Source of the DNA: Nitrospira sp. UBA6493
GTDB lineage: Bacteria > Nitrospirota > Nitrospiria > Nitrospirales > Nitrospiraceae
Reading direction: 5' to 3'
Assembly: GCA_002435325.1 (NCBI GenBank)
Contig: DJMJ01000002.1
Location: 1-35,281 of the forward strand
Length of the DNA: 35,281 nucleotides
Numbering within the stretch: position 1 is the stretch's first letter; each line of letters opens with the position of its first letter. Below, piece by piece: positions 14,736 through 22,517 of this stretch. The notes beneath the pieces were generated by a model. It saw only the letters and a list, made by a program, of their open reading frames with translations, was not told the origin of the DNA and made no database searches. The translations under genes were made by a program, and so were the position numbers.

Positions 14736-16370
14736 TCATGCGCTCTTAAAGCGCGTCACTTTTGCAAACATGATGGCAATAAAAGGGAGCGTAAGCCCTA
14801 ACAGCAATTGGACGATCAGCAGCGGGCCGAGCTGGCTGTAGTCGGCGGGTGTTTGGATCGCGCCGGTCGCCGCATCCTTCACCTCCCGTGTGACGACGAA
14901 GACCTCGTTCAGATACTTGGTGCCGAGCTGGCTGAAGGAGAGGGCGAGATTGGTGAACGACGCCATCACGGCGAAGAAAGTAGCTTTCAAATTCGCCGGT
15001 GCCGAGTTCGCGATCCAGGCGAGCATGGGGACCATGGAGATCTGGCCCAACGGGGATTCCAGCGCCGTATCAATCAGCGCGATAAACCGCGCATCGACGA
15101 ACCCGCCGGTCATCCTGGCCGTCCATTCATGCAAGCCATAGAACATGCTCACGATCGGCAGCGCCAGAAGGGTGCCGATGATCGTGAGAAACCCGACGAC
15201 ATAGGCGATGGACCGCTCGGCCATGAAACGCCGGAACACGAACATGCCCGCCAACGTCAGCGTGCTCCCGATCAACGAGAGGATCGAGAGAAACTGTTGA
15301 TCGAAGTGGAGCTGATCGATCATCCACCAGGTCGCGCCGGGACCGGAACCGGGAATCGCCCGGAAGAGAAAGACCACCACCGCCGTGCCCACCAGGGTAA
15401 ATCGTTTATCCGGCTCGAGTTCCCGCACCAGTCTGGCCATGAGAAAGAGGACGATGGCCATCGAACCGGTAAAGACAATCTCCTCACTATACGGAAAACC
15501 GCCGAACCCGACCGTCAGCGTGAAAAGAACGAATGCGAGACTCCCGCCGAGGATCCACCAATTCGGCTTCGTCGCCTCACCCGACTCTTCCCGCGACTGA
15601 ACCATCTGCCAGGCTCGCTCACGCGAAAACCCCTGCCGAAGCAACTGTTGCCGGTGCTGCCTCCTAAGCCACCAGGCTACCCCCAGGCCGAGAACCGACA
15701 CGAAGGGAATAACCAGCGCCATGAGATACACCTGCTTGTAGAGACGCACAATCTCAGATTGCGGCAATCCTTCAACGCCCGTGAACACATATACATTGAT
15801 CATCGCCACAATGATGCCGCCACCCACAATCGCCACCCGACCCAGTGTCTGCATCGTCGTATGCATGAGTTTGCGCGTCGCTTCGTCGAAGGGCTGGCCC
15901 CGTTCATCGACGCGCGGCACCGCCTCGACGGTCATTGCATCCGCCACCGCGTCCTGAAGAACGTATCCGATGGGTGCCAGCAGCGCGCTCATCACGAACC
16001 ACACCTCCGCCGACAGAATGGCCGTCATCGCCTCGCGGTTTCCGATCAGCGCTGCCATGATGCCGAGACTGGCGGCCAGGAAGCCCGCGCCCAATCCCAC
16101 CAGCCACCCCTTCCACCTCCACAGGAGATCAACCGCATGCCCGATTGGCATCTTCAGCGCCCAGGGAATGCCGGCCCAGAACCCAAGCGCGGCAAGAAAG
16201 GAGGCCGAAAGACCCAGATACTCTTTGACGAAAAAGGTGCCGACAATGCCGGTCAGTCCGGAAATGCCGTAGGCCATATAAACCATGAGCGGCGGCAGGT
16301 AGGAGAGCCGCATGTCCCGCCCAAGCGAGAGAATATTCCGATCGATCCACTGGGCAACCTGTATCATCAT
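14736..16370 (-). CDS. BT1/folate-biopterin-transporter-like MFS carrier
   Basis: This 544-residue inner-membrane protein has about 12 hydrophobic segments and a large loop near the middle (about 255-285). The N-terminal LPPLMVYMAYGISGLTGIVGTFFVKEYLGLSA, LGFWAGIPWALKMPIGHAVDLL and VLQDAVADAMTVEA resemble the BT1 (folate/biopterin transporter) branch of the major facilitator superfamily. Its start overlaps the ferredoxin-metallo-beta-lactamase stop by 4 bp (ATGA), so translation is likely coupled. As the last gene of the operon it may move a substrate or product of the upstream enzymes across the inner membrane. The ligand is not deducible. Confidence 0.8.
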   Translation of the reverse strand: MMIQVAQWIDRNILSLGRDMRLSYLPPLMVYMAYGISGLTGIVGTFFVKEYLGLSASFLAALGFWAGIPWALKMPIGHAVDLLWRWKGWLVGLGAGFLAASLGIMAALIGNREAMTAILSAEVWFVMSALLAPIGYVLQDAVADAMTVEAVPRVDERGQPFDEATRKLMHTTMQTLGRVAIVGGGIIVAMINVYVFTGVEGLPQSEIVRLYKQVYLMALVIPFVSVLGLGVAWWLRRQHRQQLLRQGFSRERAWQMVQSREESGEATKPNWWILGGSLAFVLFTLTVGFGGFPYSEEIVFTGSMAIVLFLMARLVRELEPDKRFTLVGTAVVVFLFRAIPGSGPGATWWMIDQLHFDQQFLSILSLIGSTLTLAGMFVFRRFMAERSIAYVVGFLTIIGTLLALPIVSMFYGLHEWTARMTGGFVDARFIALIDTALESPLGQISMVPMLAWIANSAPANLKATFFAVMASFTNLALSFSQLGTKYLNEVFVVTREVKDAATGAIQTPADYSQLGPLLIVQLLLGLTLPFIAIMFAKVTRFKSA

Positions 16371-17251
16371 GACGATCTGACTGTCGTGATCTGCCGCCGC
16401 TCAACCAGCGCCTGCAACTGCCGCCGCATCTCCTCGCTGGTGAGCTTGATCCGGTCCCCGTGCCCGGCCAGTACCCATTCAAAGGAATAGGTCTGTAGCT
16501 TCTGGATCGAGTCCACCAGCACGCGCTTCCGCCACACCAGCCGTTGTGGAGCGCCCAGCCGCTGTTCCGCCGCATCCCACCAGAGATGATCGCCGGTAAA
16601 GAGAAACCGGTTGTGATACAACAAGGCCATGCTGCCAGCGGTATGCCCTGGGACTGGGATCGCCAGAAAGCCAGGGGCGAGTTCGACGGGGTCTAACCCT
16701 TCGACCACCCGCTCGGCATCCGGCATGGCCTCCACATCGCCGCAGTGAATGATCCGCGTCGCCCCGAAATGCGCCGCGTATTGATCGGCATCGGCCACAT
16801 CGTCTTTGTGCGTGAGAAATATCGACGCGATGCCGCCCCTTTGCTCGAAGGCCTCGACCAGATGTTTGATGTAGCGCGGCGAATCGATGAGCCAGTTCCC
16901 CGCCGGATGCTCGATGAAGAAGCTGTTCGCCCCGAAGGACGCCTCGGCATTGAAGCCGCAAAAGAACACCCTGTCTTCGACCAGGAGGGGAAAGCTCGCC
17001 ATGGCGTTTTGCAACGCGCCTTTGTCGCCCTGTTCGGTGCCGATCGAACCGACCGGGCAGGCCAGCAACGCCTGATAGGCTTGATGGATCTGGCGCTCTC
17101 CTTCAGGCTGACGGCGTACGGCCGAGAACTCGCCGAATTCCTCGAAGCTGGAGGGAGCCAGCTGGCGGCAGGTATCGCAATTGATGCAGGTCGCATCCAC
17201 GTAGAAGTTGCCCGCCGCGTTGGATACGAGCCGGTTCTTCGGATTGGCCAT
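16367..17251 (-). CDS. Ferredoxin-metallo-beta-lactamase fusion protein
   Basis: This 294-residue protein has two domains. Residues 15-72 form a 4Fe-4S ferredoxin with Cys22, Cys25 and Cys28 in CINCDTCRQLAP and Cys65 in LLACPVGSIG. Residues about 95-290 form a metallo-beta-lactamase fold in which the usual HxHxDH motif is THKDDVAD (His148, Asp150, Asp151), with His203 in PVPGHTAGS, Asp221 in FTGDHLWWD and His264 in LAGHGDRI. Related fusions occur in cyanobacteria and plants, from memory, with unknown substrates. The altered metal motif suggests a redox or non-hydrolytic role. It sits 3 bp after the O-methyltransferase gene and overlaps the transporter gene by 4 bp. Confidence 0.9.
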   Translation of the reverse strand: MANPKNRLVSNAAGNFYVDATCINCDTCRQLAPSSFEEFGEFSAVRRQPEGERQIHQAYQALLACPVGSIGTEQGDKGALQNAMASFPLLVEDRVFFCGFNAEASFGANSFFIEHPAGNWLIDSPRYIKHLVEAFEQRGGIASIFLTHKDDVADADQYAAHFGATRIIHCGDVEAMPDAERVVEGLDPVELAPGFLAIPVPGHTAGSMALLYHNRFLFTGDHLWWDAAEQRLGAPQRLVWRKRVLVDSIQKLQTYSFEWVLAGHGDRIKLTSEEMRRQLQALVERRQITTVRSS

Positions 17252-17254
17252 CGT

Positions 17255-18310
17255 CTACTTGATTCCCACCACCATCGAGTCGGGCCCGGCAAGCGGTTCG
17301 ACGTAGCTCTTGCGGAATCCCGCCTCTTTCATCCAGCCCCGGCAATCTTTCCCCGTGTAATCGAATCCTCCCGGCGTTTCGATGAGCATGTTCAAACTCA
17401 TGAGCAGCCCCAGCGCGTTCGTCTTCCGGTCATCGTCGATCAACGTCTCATGCACGATCAAAGCTCCGCCTTTTGGCAAGGCCTCATAGGCTTTCTTGAG
17501 CAACATCCGTTTTTCTGCCAAATCCCAGTCATGGAGAATATGGCCCATGATGATCACATCGGTCTGTGGCAGGGGAGCGGTAAAAAAATCAGCCGGGTGA
17601 AATTGCAGACGCCGCTCCAGCCCCTGTTCCCGCACATAGGATTCAAAGATCGGCTGCACCACCGGCAGATCCATCCCCCTGCCGCTCAGATGCGGATGCG
17701 CCAGGGCCACTTGCACCGGTACGCCGCCTTGAGCGCAGCCCACATCCACAAACGTGTTGTACTGTTTCCAGGGGAATCGTTTTGCAATCGCCCGGGCCGC
17801 GCCGAAACTCAGACCCGTCATCGCCTTGAGAAATCCCTCCAGCCTGACGGGATCCGCATAGAGCGCGGCAAAAAAGTTGCCGCCTTCTTTCACTTCGTTC
17901 TGTGGCACCCCGGTGCGCAGCCCTTCCGTCAGCGCCCCCCAAAACTTGTACAGCCGTTCATTGCACATCTCCAACATGCCGCCGGCATAGGACGGTTTGT
18001 TGCGATCGAGGAACAAATTGGTCTCCGGCGTATTGGCGTACCTGCGGCCTTTTCGCTGCAACATGCCGAGCGCCACCAGCGTATCGAGGAAATCCCGGAC
18101 ACTGCGCGGATGGAGCGACAAGCGGGCTTGAATCGCCTCGGCATCGAGTGCGCCTTTCGCCAGTTCCGTAAAGAGGCCCAATTCAATGGCGCTCAGCAAT
18201 GTTTTCGAGCCCCAGAATCCCAGCCCCAATTGCATAATCGCATCGGGCTTCAGAACCGGCGGCTTCTTGGCCTTCGGCCTGCTCTTGTTCCCACGCTGTG
18301 TGGTGGCCAT
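17255..18310 (-). CDS. SAM-dependent O-methyltransferase (Methyltransf_2 type)
   Basis: The product is 351 residues. The N-terminus is Lys-rich, followed by the winged-helix dimerisation domain (IELGLFTELAKGALDAEAIQ, RSVRDFLDTLVALGML) and then the Rossmann domain with VDVGCAQGGV (188-197) and the catalytic-base segment GHILHDWDLAEKRMLLKKAYEALPKGG (His260). This layout matches the small-molecule O-methyltransferases of antibiotic, bacteriochlorophyll and phenylpropanoid pathways. The catalytic histidine is present, so it is probably active on a hydroxyl of a small aromatic or polyketide-like compound. It lies within the ten-gene operon, 62 bp after RidA and 3 bp before the ferredoxin fusion. 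Confidence 0.9.
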   Translation of the reverse strand: MATTQRGNKSRPKAKKPPVLKPDAIMQLGLGFWGSKTLLSAIELGLFTELAKGALDAEAIQARLSLHPRSVRDFLDTLVALGMLQRKGRRYANTPETNLFLDRNKPSYAGGMLEMCNERLYKFWGALTEGLRTGVPQNEVKEGGNFFAALYADPVRLEGFLKAMTGLSFGAARAIAKRFPWKQYNTFVDVGCAQGGVPVQVALAHPHLSGRGMDLPVVQPIFESYVREQGLERRLQFHPADFFTAPLPQTDVIIMGHILHDWDLAEKRMLLKKAYEALPKGGALIVHETLIDDDRKTNALGLLMSLNMLIETPGGFDYTGKDCRGWMKEAGFRKSYVEPLAGPDSMVVGIK

Positions 18311-18372
18311 CGCTCTCTCCCTCCTTCTTCCTCAAAAAGGATGTGCGGTACTTCCACGCTCCGCGCACGGTT

Positions 18373-18762
18373 CTACCCGTGGGTCATGATCGCATCGGCT
18401 TCGATTTCCACCAGCATGTCCGGATCGATCAGCCGCTTCACTTCCACCATCGTCGTGGCTGGCCGGATGTTGCCGAACACTTCGCCATGCGCCCGGCCGA
18501 CTTCCTGCCATTGATCGATGTTCGCCATGTAGATTCTCGTCCGCACGACATCGGCCAGCGTCGCGCCGGCCTGCTGCAGCGCGGCGTCGATCGTCTTGAA
18601 GGTCTGAATCGTCTGCGCGTAGGGATCGCCCTTACCCACCAGGCCGGAGGGCGTCATCGCCGTCGAGCCGGATACCTGCACATGAAAGCCCACACGCACC
18701 GCCCGCGAATACCCGATCTTGGCTTCCCAAGGACCGCCCGTCGAAATGTTCTGCCGTGCCAT
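18373..18762 (-). CDS. RidA/YjgF/YER057c family protein
   Basis: This 129-residue protein has the compact RidA fold. Conserved segments are HVQVSGSTAM, DPYAQTIQTFKTIDAALQQAGATLADVVRTRIYMANIDQW and ATTMVEVKRLIDPDMLVEIEADAI, with the Arg and Glu used by deaminating members (VVRTRIYM, VEIEAD). RidA enzymes hydrolyse reactive enamine/imine intermediates; other subgroups serve as specialised steps in catabolic or biosynthetic clusters. Its place in the operon, between the NmrA-like protein and the O-methyltransferase, favours a pathway-specific use. The start is the ATG at 18762. Confidence 0.9.
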   Translation of the reverse strand: MARQNISTGGPWEAKIGYSRAVRVGFHVQVSGSTAMTPSGLVGKGDPYAQTIQTFKTIDAALQQAGATLADVVRTRIYMANIDQWQEVGRAHGEVFGNIRPATTMVEVKRLIDPDMLVEIEADAIMTHG

Positions 18763-18786
18763 CGTCGCTCCTCTAAAATAATTGCG

Positions 18787-19740
18787 TTAGGTGAGAGGGA
18801 TCCGGTTCTTGTTCTGCATGAGCCAGGCCTCGAAATTCAAGAGCGCAGGATTCAGGCTGCGGGCCACTCCCGGGTCACGCGGCCCACAGAACACCTCGTT
18901 GAACTCGCACTTGAACTGAAACATGTTGCCCAGATCGTCGGCGCCGGGAAATCCAAATCCCCGGTACACATCAGGCGTCACGGCGTTATAGCGCACCGGC
19001 TGACCCAAGATGTTCGTCATGACCGCAGCCATTTCTGTCCCGGTGAGGTGCTCGCCGGCAATCCCGACTCTTTTGCCGGTGTACTCGCGGCTCTTTTTGA
19101 AGATGCCGAGCGCGCACTTGCCGATATCCTCCGCAGCAATACAAGGCAGTTTCTTGTCAGCCATCGGGAGCGTCAGGGCCAAGACACCGTCCGGCCCCTT
19201 CTTCGGCTCCATCCCGAAAAAAATCATATTGTCCCAATAGAACGAGGTCAGCAGGAAGGTCGTCGGCAAACCCAGCTTTTCAAACTCCTGGTCGGCTTCG
19301 CCCTTCGCATCGAAGTGCGGCACCTTGTACTTCCCCATCAGCGTGGGCATTCGCTTGTCCGTCAACGGCACCCACTTGCGCGTGTCCTCCAGCGTCGACC
19401 AGATGACATGCTGGACTCCCGCCTGTTTCGCTGCTTCGGCCTGGGCCTTTGCCTGAGCATATTCTTTTTCCGGCGAGAAATGTTCCCAGAAATTCGTCAG
19501 GCAGAACGCGCCGTAGACCCCGGCAAACGCCCGCTTCAGACTCTCGCCATCATCCAAATTGGCCGCCACCAAATCGATACCGAGCCCGGCCAAGACCCTG
19601 GCCTTCTCCGAATTCACATCCCGGGTCAGAGCCCGAACCACAAATCCGCATCCGGGCTCATTCATGATCGCGCGAACAAGCCCTCCTCCCTGCGCCCCCG
19701 TCGCCCCGATCACCGCGATAATCTTCTTATCCGCCATCAC
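18787..19740 (-). CDS. NmrA-like NAD(P)-binding protein
   Basis: The product is 317 residues, or one fewer from the second Met. The N-terminal dinucleotide site IAVIGATGAQGGGLVRAIM is the extended-SDR/NmrA form, followed by VVRALTRDVNSEKARVLAGLGIDLVAANLDD. The usual SDR YxxxK is not evident, as in other NmrA-type proteins, which act as redox sensors or as atypical reductases. It follows the SDR gene by 7 bp. In this operon an NADPH-dependent quinone or enone reductase is the likelier role, but that is inference. Confidence 0.88.
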   Translation of the reverse strand: MMADKKIIAVIGATGAQGGGLVRAIMNEPGCGFVVRALTRDVNSEKARVLAGLGIDLVAANLDDGESLKRAFAGVYGAFCLTNFWEHFSPEKEYAQAKAQAEAAKQAGVQHVIWSTLEDTRKWVPLTDKRMPTLMGKYKVPHFDAKGEADQEFEKLGLPTTFLLTSFYWDNMIFFGMEPKKGPDGVLALTLPMADKKLPCIAAEDIGKCALGIFKKSREYTGKRVGIAGEHLTGTEMAAVMTNILGQPVRYNAVTPDVYRGFGFPGADDLGNMFQFKCEFNEVFCGPRDPGVARSLNPALLNFEAWLMQNKNRIPLT

Positions 19741-19747
19741 CGACCTC

Positions 19748-20479
19748 CTACATCACAATTCCGCCGCCCGCCTGTATCGTCTGCCCCGTCAGCCATCGCG
19801 CCTGCTCGGTCACGAGAAACGCCACCACCTCGGCAATGTCGCCCGGAAGCCCGATCCGTTTAAAAGGAGACTGTGTGATTCCCATTTCACGATACTGTTC
19901 CGTCAACACCCCCGTGTCGGTAAACCCCGGCGACACCGTGTTCACGGTAATCCCTCGCGGGGCCAGTTCCTGCGCAATCTCCTGAGTAAATTGTTCGAGG
20001 GCGCCCCGGCTTCCAAGATAGGCCGAGGCTCCATAGTAATGGAGCTGTGTGCCGGCCGTGGAGATATTCACGATGCGTCCCTGGTCCTTGAGCACCCTCG
20101 CCGCCTCCTGCATGGCGAAGTACGGCCCCTTGGCATGCAGATTCATGAGCGCGTCGAAATCCGCTTCCGTCGTATCCAAGAACGGCTTGGGCAGGAACTT
20201 CCCGGCGTTGTTCACCAATATATCCAGCCGGCCGAATTGAGCCGCCGTGTCCGTGATCAATCGACGCGCAGCCGCCACTTGACTCATGTCGGCCTGTACG
20301 GCCACGGCTTTCCCGCCCTTCGCTTGAATTCCGGCCACTACTTGCCTGGCCTTGTCCTCGCTGTGATGGTAGTTCACCACCACCAGTGCGCCGTCCTCAG
20401 CCAGACGCTCGGCGATGGCCCGGCCGATCCCGCTGGACGCCCCGGTCACAATCGCCACCTTTCCACTCAATATCGTCAT
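19748..20479 (-). CDS. Short-chain dehydrogenase/reductase with Arg in place of the catalytic Lys
   Basis: This 243-residue classical SDR has the cofactor motif VTGASSGIGRAIAERL (11-26), the NNAG motif (90-93) and PRGITVNTVSPGFTDTG. The active site is unusual. The segment is GASAYLGSRGALEQF, so Tyr154 is present but the position four residues later is Arg158, not Lys. The residue 13 before Tyr154 is Thr141 where Ser is usual. The codon read is CGG, two changes from a Lys codon. It may be a slow or altered reductase or a binding protein. Its start is 12 bp behind the nitroreductase stop. Confidence 0.92.
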   Translation of the reverse strand: MTILSGKVAIVTGASSGIGRAIAERLAEDGALVVVNYHHSEDKARQVVAGIQAKGGKAVAVQADMSQVAAARRLITDTAAQFGRLDILVNNAGKFLPKPFLDTTEADFDALMNLHAKGPYFAMQEAARVLKDQGRIVNISTAGTQLHYYGASAYLGSRGALEQFTQEIAQELAPRGITVNTVSPGFTDTGVLTEQYREMGITQSPFKRIGLPGDIAEVVAFLVTEQARWLTGQTIQAGGGIVM

Positions 20480-20491
20480 CCCTTTAACCTT

Positions 20492-21097
20492 TCACGAACG
20501 GCGTGATGGAAGAGGAATACCCCACTGTCCTGCAAAGATGATCTCAGCCAGCGGCTTCCGTTCTCGTGGCTTCATTTCGCGCTCTTGCAAATAATCTGGT
20601 AGCACGGTCAGATCGCCGGGATAGCCCACTGCGATCATCGCCACCGGCTCATAACCTGACGGAATAGTGAGCCCTGCCCGGGCTTGCTCGATATCGAATC
20701 CTGCCATGGGGTGTCCGACCAGTCCGAACGCGGACGCTTGGAGGAGAAGGTTCTCAACAGCCATCCCGGTATCGTGAAAGGCATGTCGATTCGGCCGGCC
20801 ATCGTCCTGAAAATTCATGTGCGCCACAGAGAGAATGAGAACAGGAGCCCGGCGAGCCCACTTGCGATTGCCCTCCAATAGGCAAGCCAGAATCCGGTCA
20901 TACGCCGCCTGATCGTCTTTGGTGGCGACGACAAACCGCCAGGGTTGCTCATTGCTGGAAGAGGGCGCCCAGCGCGCCGCCTCGAACAGGCGGCGAAGCG
21001 ACTCCGGCTCGACCGGCCGCTCATCAAATGCGCGAGGACTCCATCGCCGCGCGAGCAACTCATGAATAGGGGCGTCCGTTTCAGCGGGCTTCTCCAT
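20492..21097 (-). CDS. Nitroreductase-family FMN protein
   Basis: The product is 201 residues. The N-terminal FMN motif HELLARRWSPRAFDERPVEPESLRRLFEAARWAPSSSNEQPWRF is typical of the family, as are GLVGHPMAGFDIEQAR and EPVAMIAVGYPG. Such enzymes use NAD(P)H to reduce nitro groups, quinones, enones or flavin-like compounds as FMN dimers. It lies 6 bp downstream of the outer-membrane channel gene, so it is the first enzyme after the pump genes in the operon. The substrate is unknown. Confidence 0.92.
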   Translation of the reverse strand: MEKPAETDAPIHELLARRWSPRAFDERPVEPESLRRLFEAARWAPSSSNEQPWRFVVATKDDQAAYDRILACLLEGNRKWARRAPVLILSVAHMNFQDDGRPNRHAFHDTGMAVENLLLQASAFGLVGHPMAGFDIEQARAGLTIPSGYEPVAMIAVGYPGDLTVLPDYLQEREMKPRERKPLAEIIFAGQWGIPLPSRRS

Positions 21098-21103
21098 AAG
21101 AAC

Positions 21104-22516
21104 TTATTCCTTGATGTCTTTCGTGCGCTCCATGTCGGGCGACCAGCCTCCGCCGAGCGCCTTATACAGCTGGATGACCGAAACCAACTGAAGCCGGCGC
21201 GACCCCGTCACGGCTAATTCGGCTTCGAATAAATTGCGGCGCGCCACAAGCACATCCAGATAATTGGCGAGCCCGCCCTTGTACCGTAATTCGGCCAGGC
21301 GGAGCGCCGATTGCAGCGCGTTGACCTGGGCCTGTTGCGCCTCGTTCTGAGCGCTGGCCGTCCGCACCGCGACCAGGGCATCTTCCACCTCACGGAAGGC
21401 GGTCAGAACCGTTTTCTCATACTGCGCCAGCGCTTGCTTGGCTTGGGCTTCGATGGCTTCTTGTTGATAGCCGAGAACCGGGCCGCTCAAGAGCGGCCCG
21501 GCGAATCCGGCTCCGCCCACACCGAACGAGGCGGGATCCGTGAATAGTTTCGACAGTTGGGGACTCGCCGCCCCGAGCAGTCCGGTGAGCGAGATCTTCG
21601 GAAACCGTTCCGCTTTGGCCGCACCGATGCGGGCCGTCGCTGCGGCCAGTTGCTGTTCCGCATCCAGCAAATCCGGCCGCCGCTGGAGCAGATCCGACGG
21701 GAGCCCGGCCGGCACTTCAGGGGGCACCACTTGTTCACTCAACGGCCGGCCACGTGGAATGGCAAAGGGCTTCCGGCCGAGCAGGATACTCAGCTGATTT
21801 TCCGCCTGCACCATCTGCCGTTCAAGCTCCGCAGCCCGCGCGGCGGCATGAGCCCGCTCGGCTTCAAACTGATCCGTATCCAACCTTGACGTCAGACCCT
21901 GCTTCAGCCGGGCCTGGGCGATGCGGACGGACTCCTCCCAGGATTGCAACGTGCGCTTCGCGATGTCGAGCTGGGCATCGAACTGCAGCAGATTGAAGTA
22001 ACTCTCCGCAACTCCGCTCACCAGCTGTAGAACCACCGCGCGCCGGTTCTCTTCTTTTGCCAGCAGATCCGCACGCGCCGCTTCATTGGATCGCCGGATG
22101 CGCCCCCAGATATCCAGCTCCCAGGAAATATTGCCCTGTAAGTAATAGTTGAAGGGATTGGCAAATCCGGGAAACAGGAAGATGCTTTTCCGCCCAAAGG
22201 ACGGCGCATTCCCTGAGGCCGTCATCCCAGGAAGAAAATCGGATTTGGCAAGCAGGGCACGGGCCTGAAATTCATCCACCACCGCTGCGGCCCGCTGAAG
22301 GTCTTTATTCTCGGCCAGTGCAATGTTGATGAACCCCTGCAACTGGTCATCCCGGAGCAACTCCCACCAAGGCAAGTTTGCCAGCGATGGCGCATCGGCG
22401 GGAGCCTCTGCCATTCTGAACCGTTCGCCGGTCTCCACGGAGGGCCGTTCGTAATCGGGTCCCACGGCACAGGAGGCCAGAAGGAACGACAGCCCGAGAA
22501 GGACGCACTTCCGCAT
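21104..22516 (-). CDS. RND efflux outer-membrane lipoprotein channel (OprM/NodT type)
   Basis: This 470-residue outer-membrane factor has a lipoprotein signal, MRKCVLLGLSFLLASC, with the acylated Cys16 followed by AVGPDYERP, the typical start of OprM/NodT channels. Two long periplasmic helical repeats are visible (AAVVDEFQARALLAKSDFLPG; ALSEYEKTVL-like near QALAQYEKTVLTAFREVEDALVAV). It forms the trimeric exit duct of the pump. GAGGAG seven bases before the ATG at 22516 sets the start, which lies one base after the pump stop codon (TGATATG), so translation is coupled. Confidence 0.93.
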   Translation of the reverse strand: MRKCVLLGLSFLLASCAVGPDYERPSVETGERFRMAEAPADAPSLANLPWWELLRDDQLQGFINIALAENKDLQRAAAVVDEFQARALLAKSDFLPGMTASGNAPSFGRKSIFLFPGFANPFNYYLQGNISWELDIWGRIRRSNEAARADLLAKEENRRAVVLQLVSGVAESYFNLLQFDAQLDIAKRTLQSWEESVRIAQARLKQGLTSRLDTDQFEAERAHAAARAAELERQMVQAENQLSILLGRKPFAIPRGRPLSEQVVPPEVPAGLPSDLLQRRPDLLDAEQQLAAATARIGAAKAERFPKISLTGLLGAASPQLSKLFTDPASFGVGGAGFAGPLLSGPVLGYQQEAIEAQAKQALAQYEKTVLTAFREVEDALVAVRTASAQNEAQQAQVNALQSALRLAELRYKGGLANYLDVLVARRNLFEAELAVTGSRRLQLVSVIQLYKALGGGWSPDMERTKDIKE

Positions 22517-22517
22517 A

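Noticed and set aside
14808..16490. A 560-codon plus-strand frame opposite the BT1-like transporter.
   Set aside because: The product is charged and low in structure (many Arg, Glu, His), while the minus strand encodes a clear 12-helix membrane protein.
16745..19863. Two plus-strand frames of 589 and 521 codons opposite the O-methyltransferase, RidA and NmrA-like genes.
   Set aside because: Both overlap well-supported minus-strand enzymes over their whole length and show no recognisable family.
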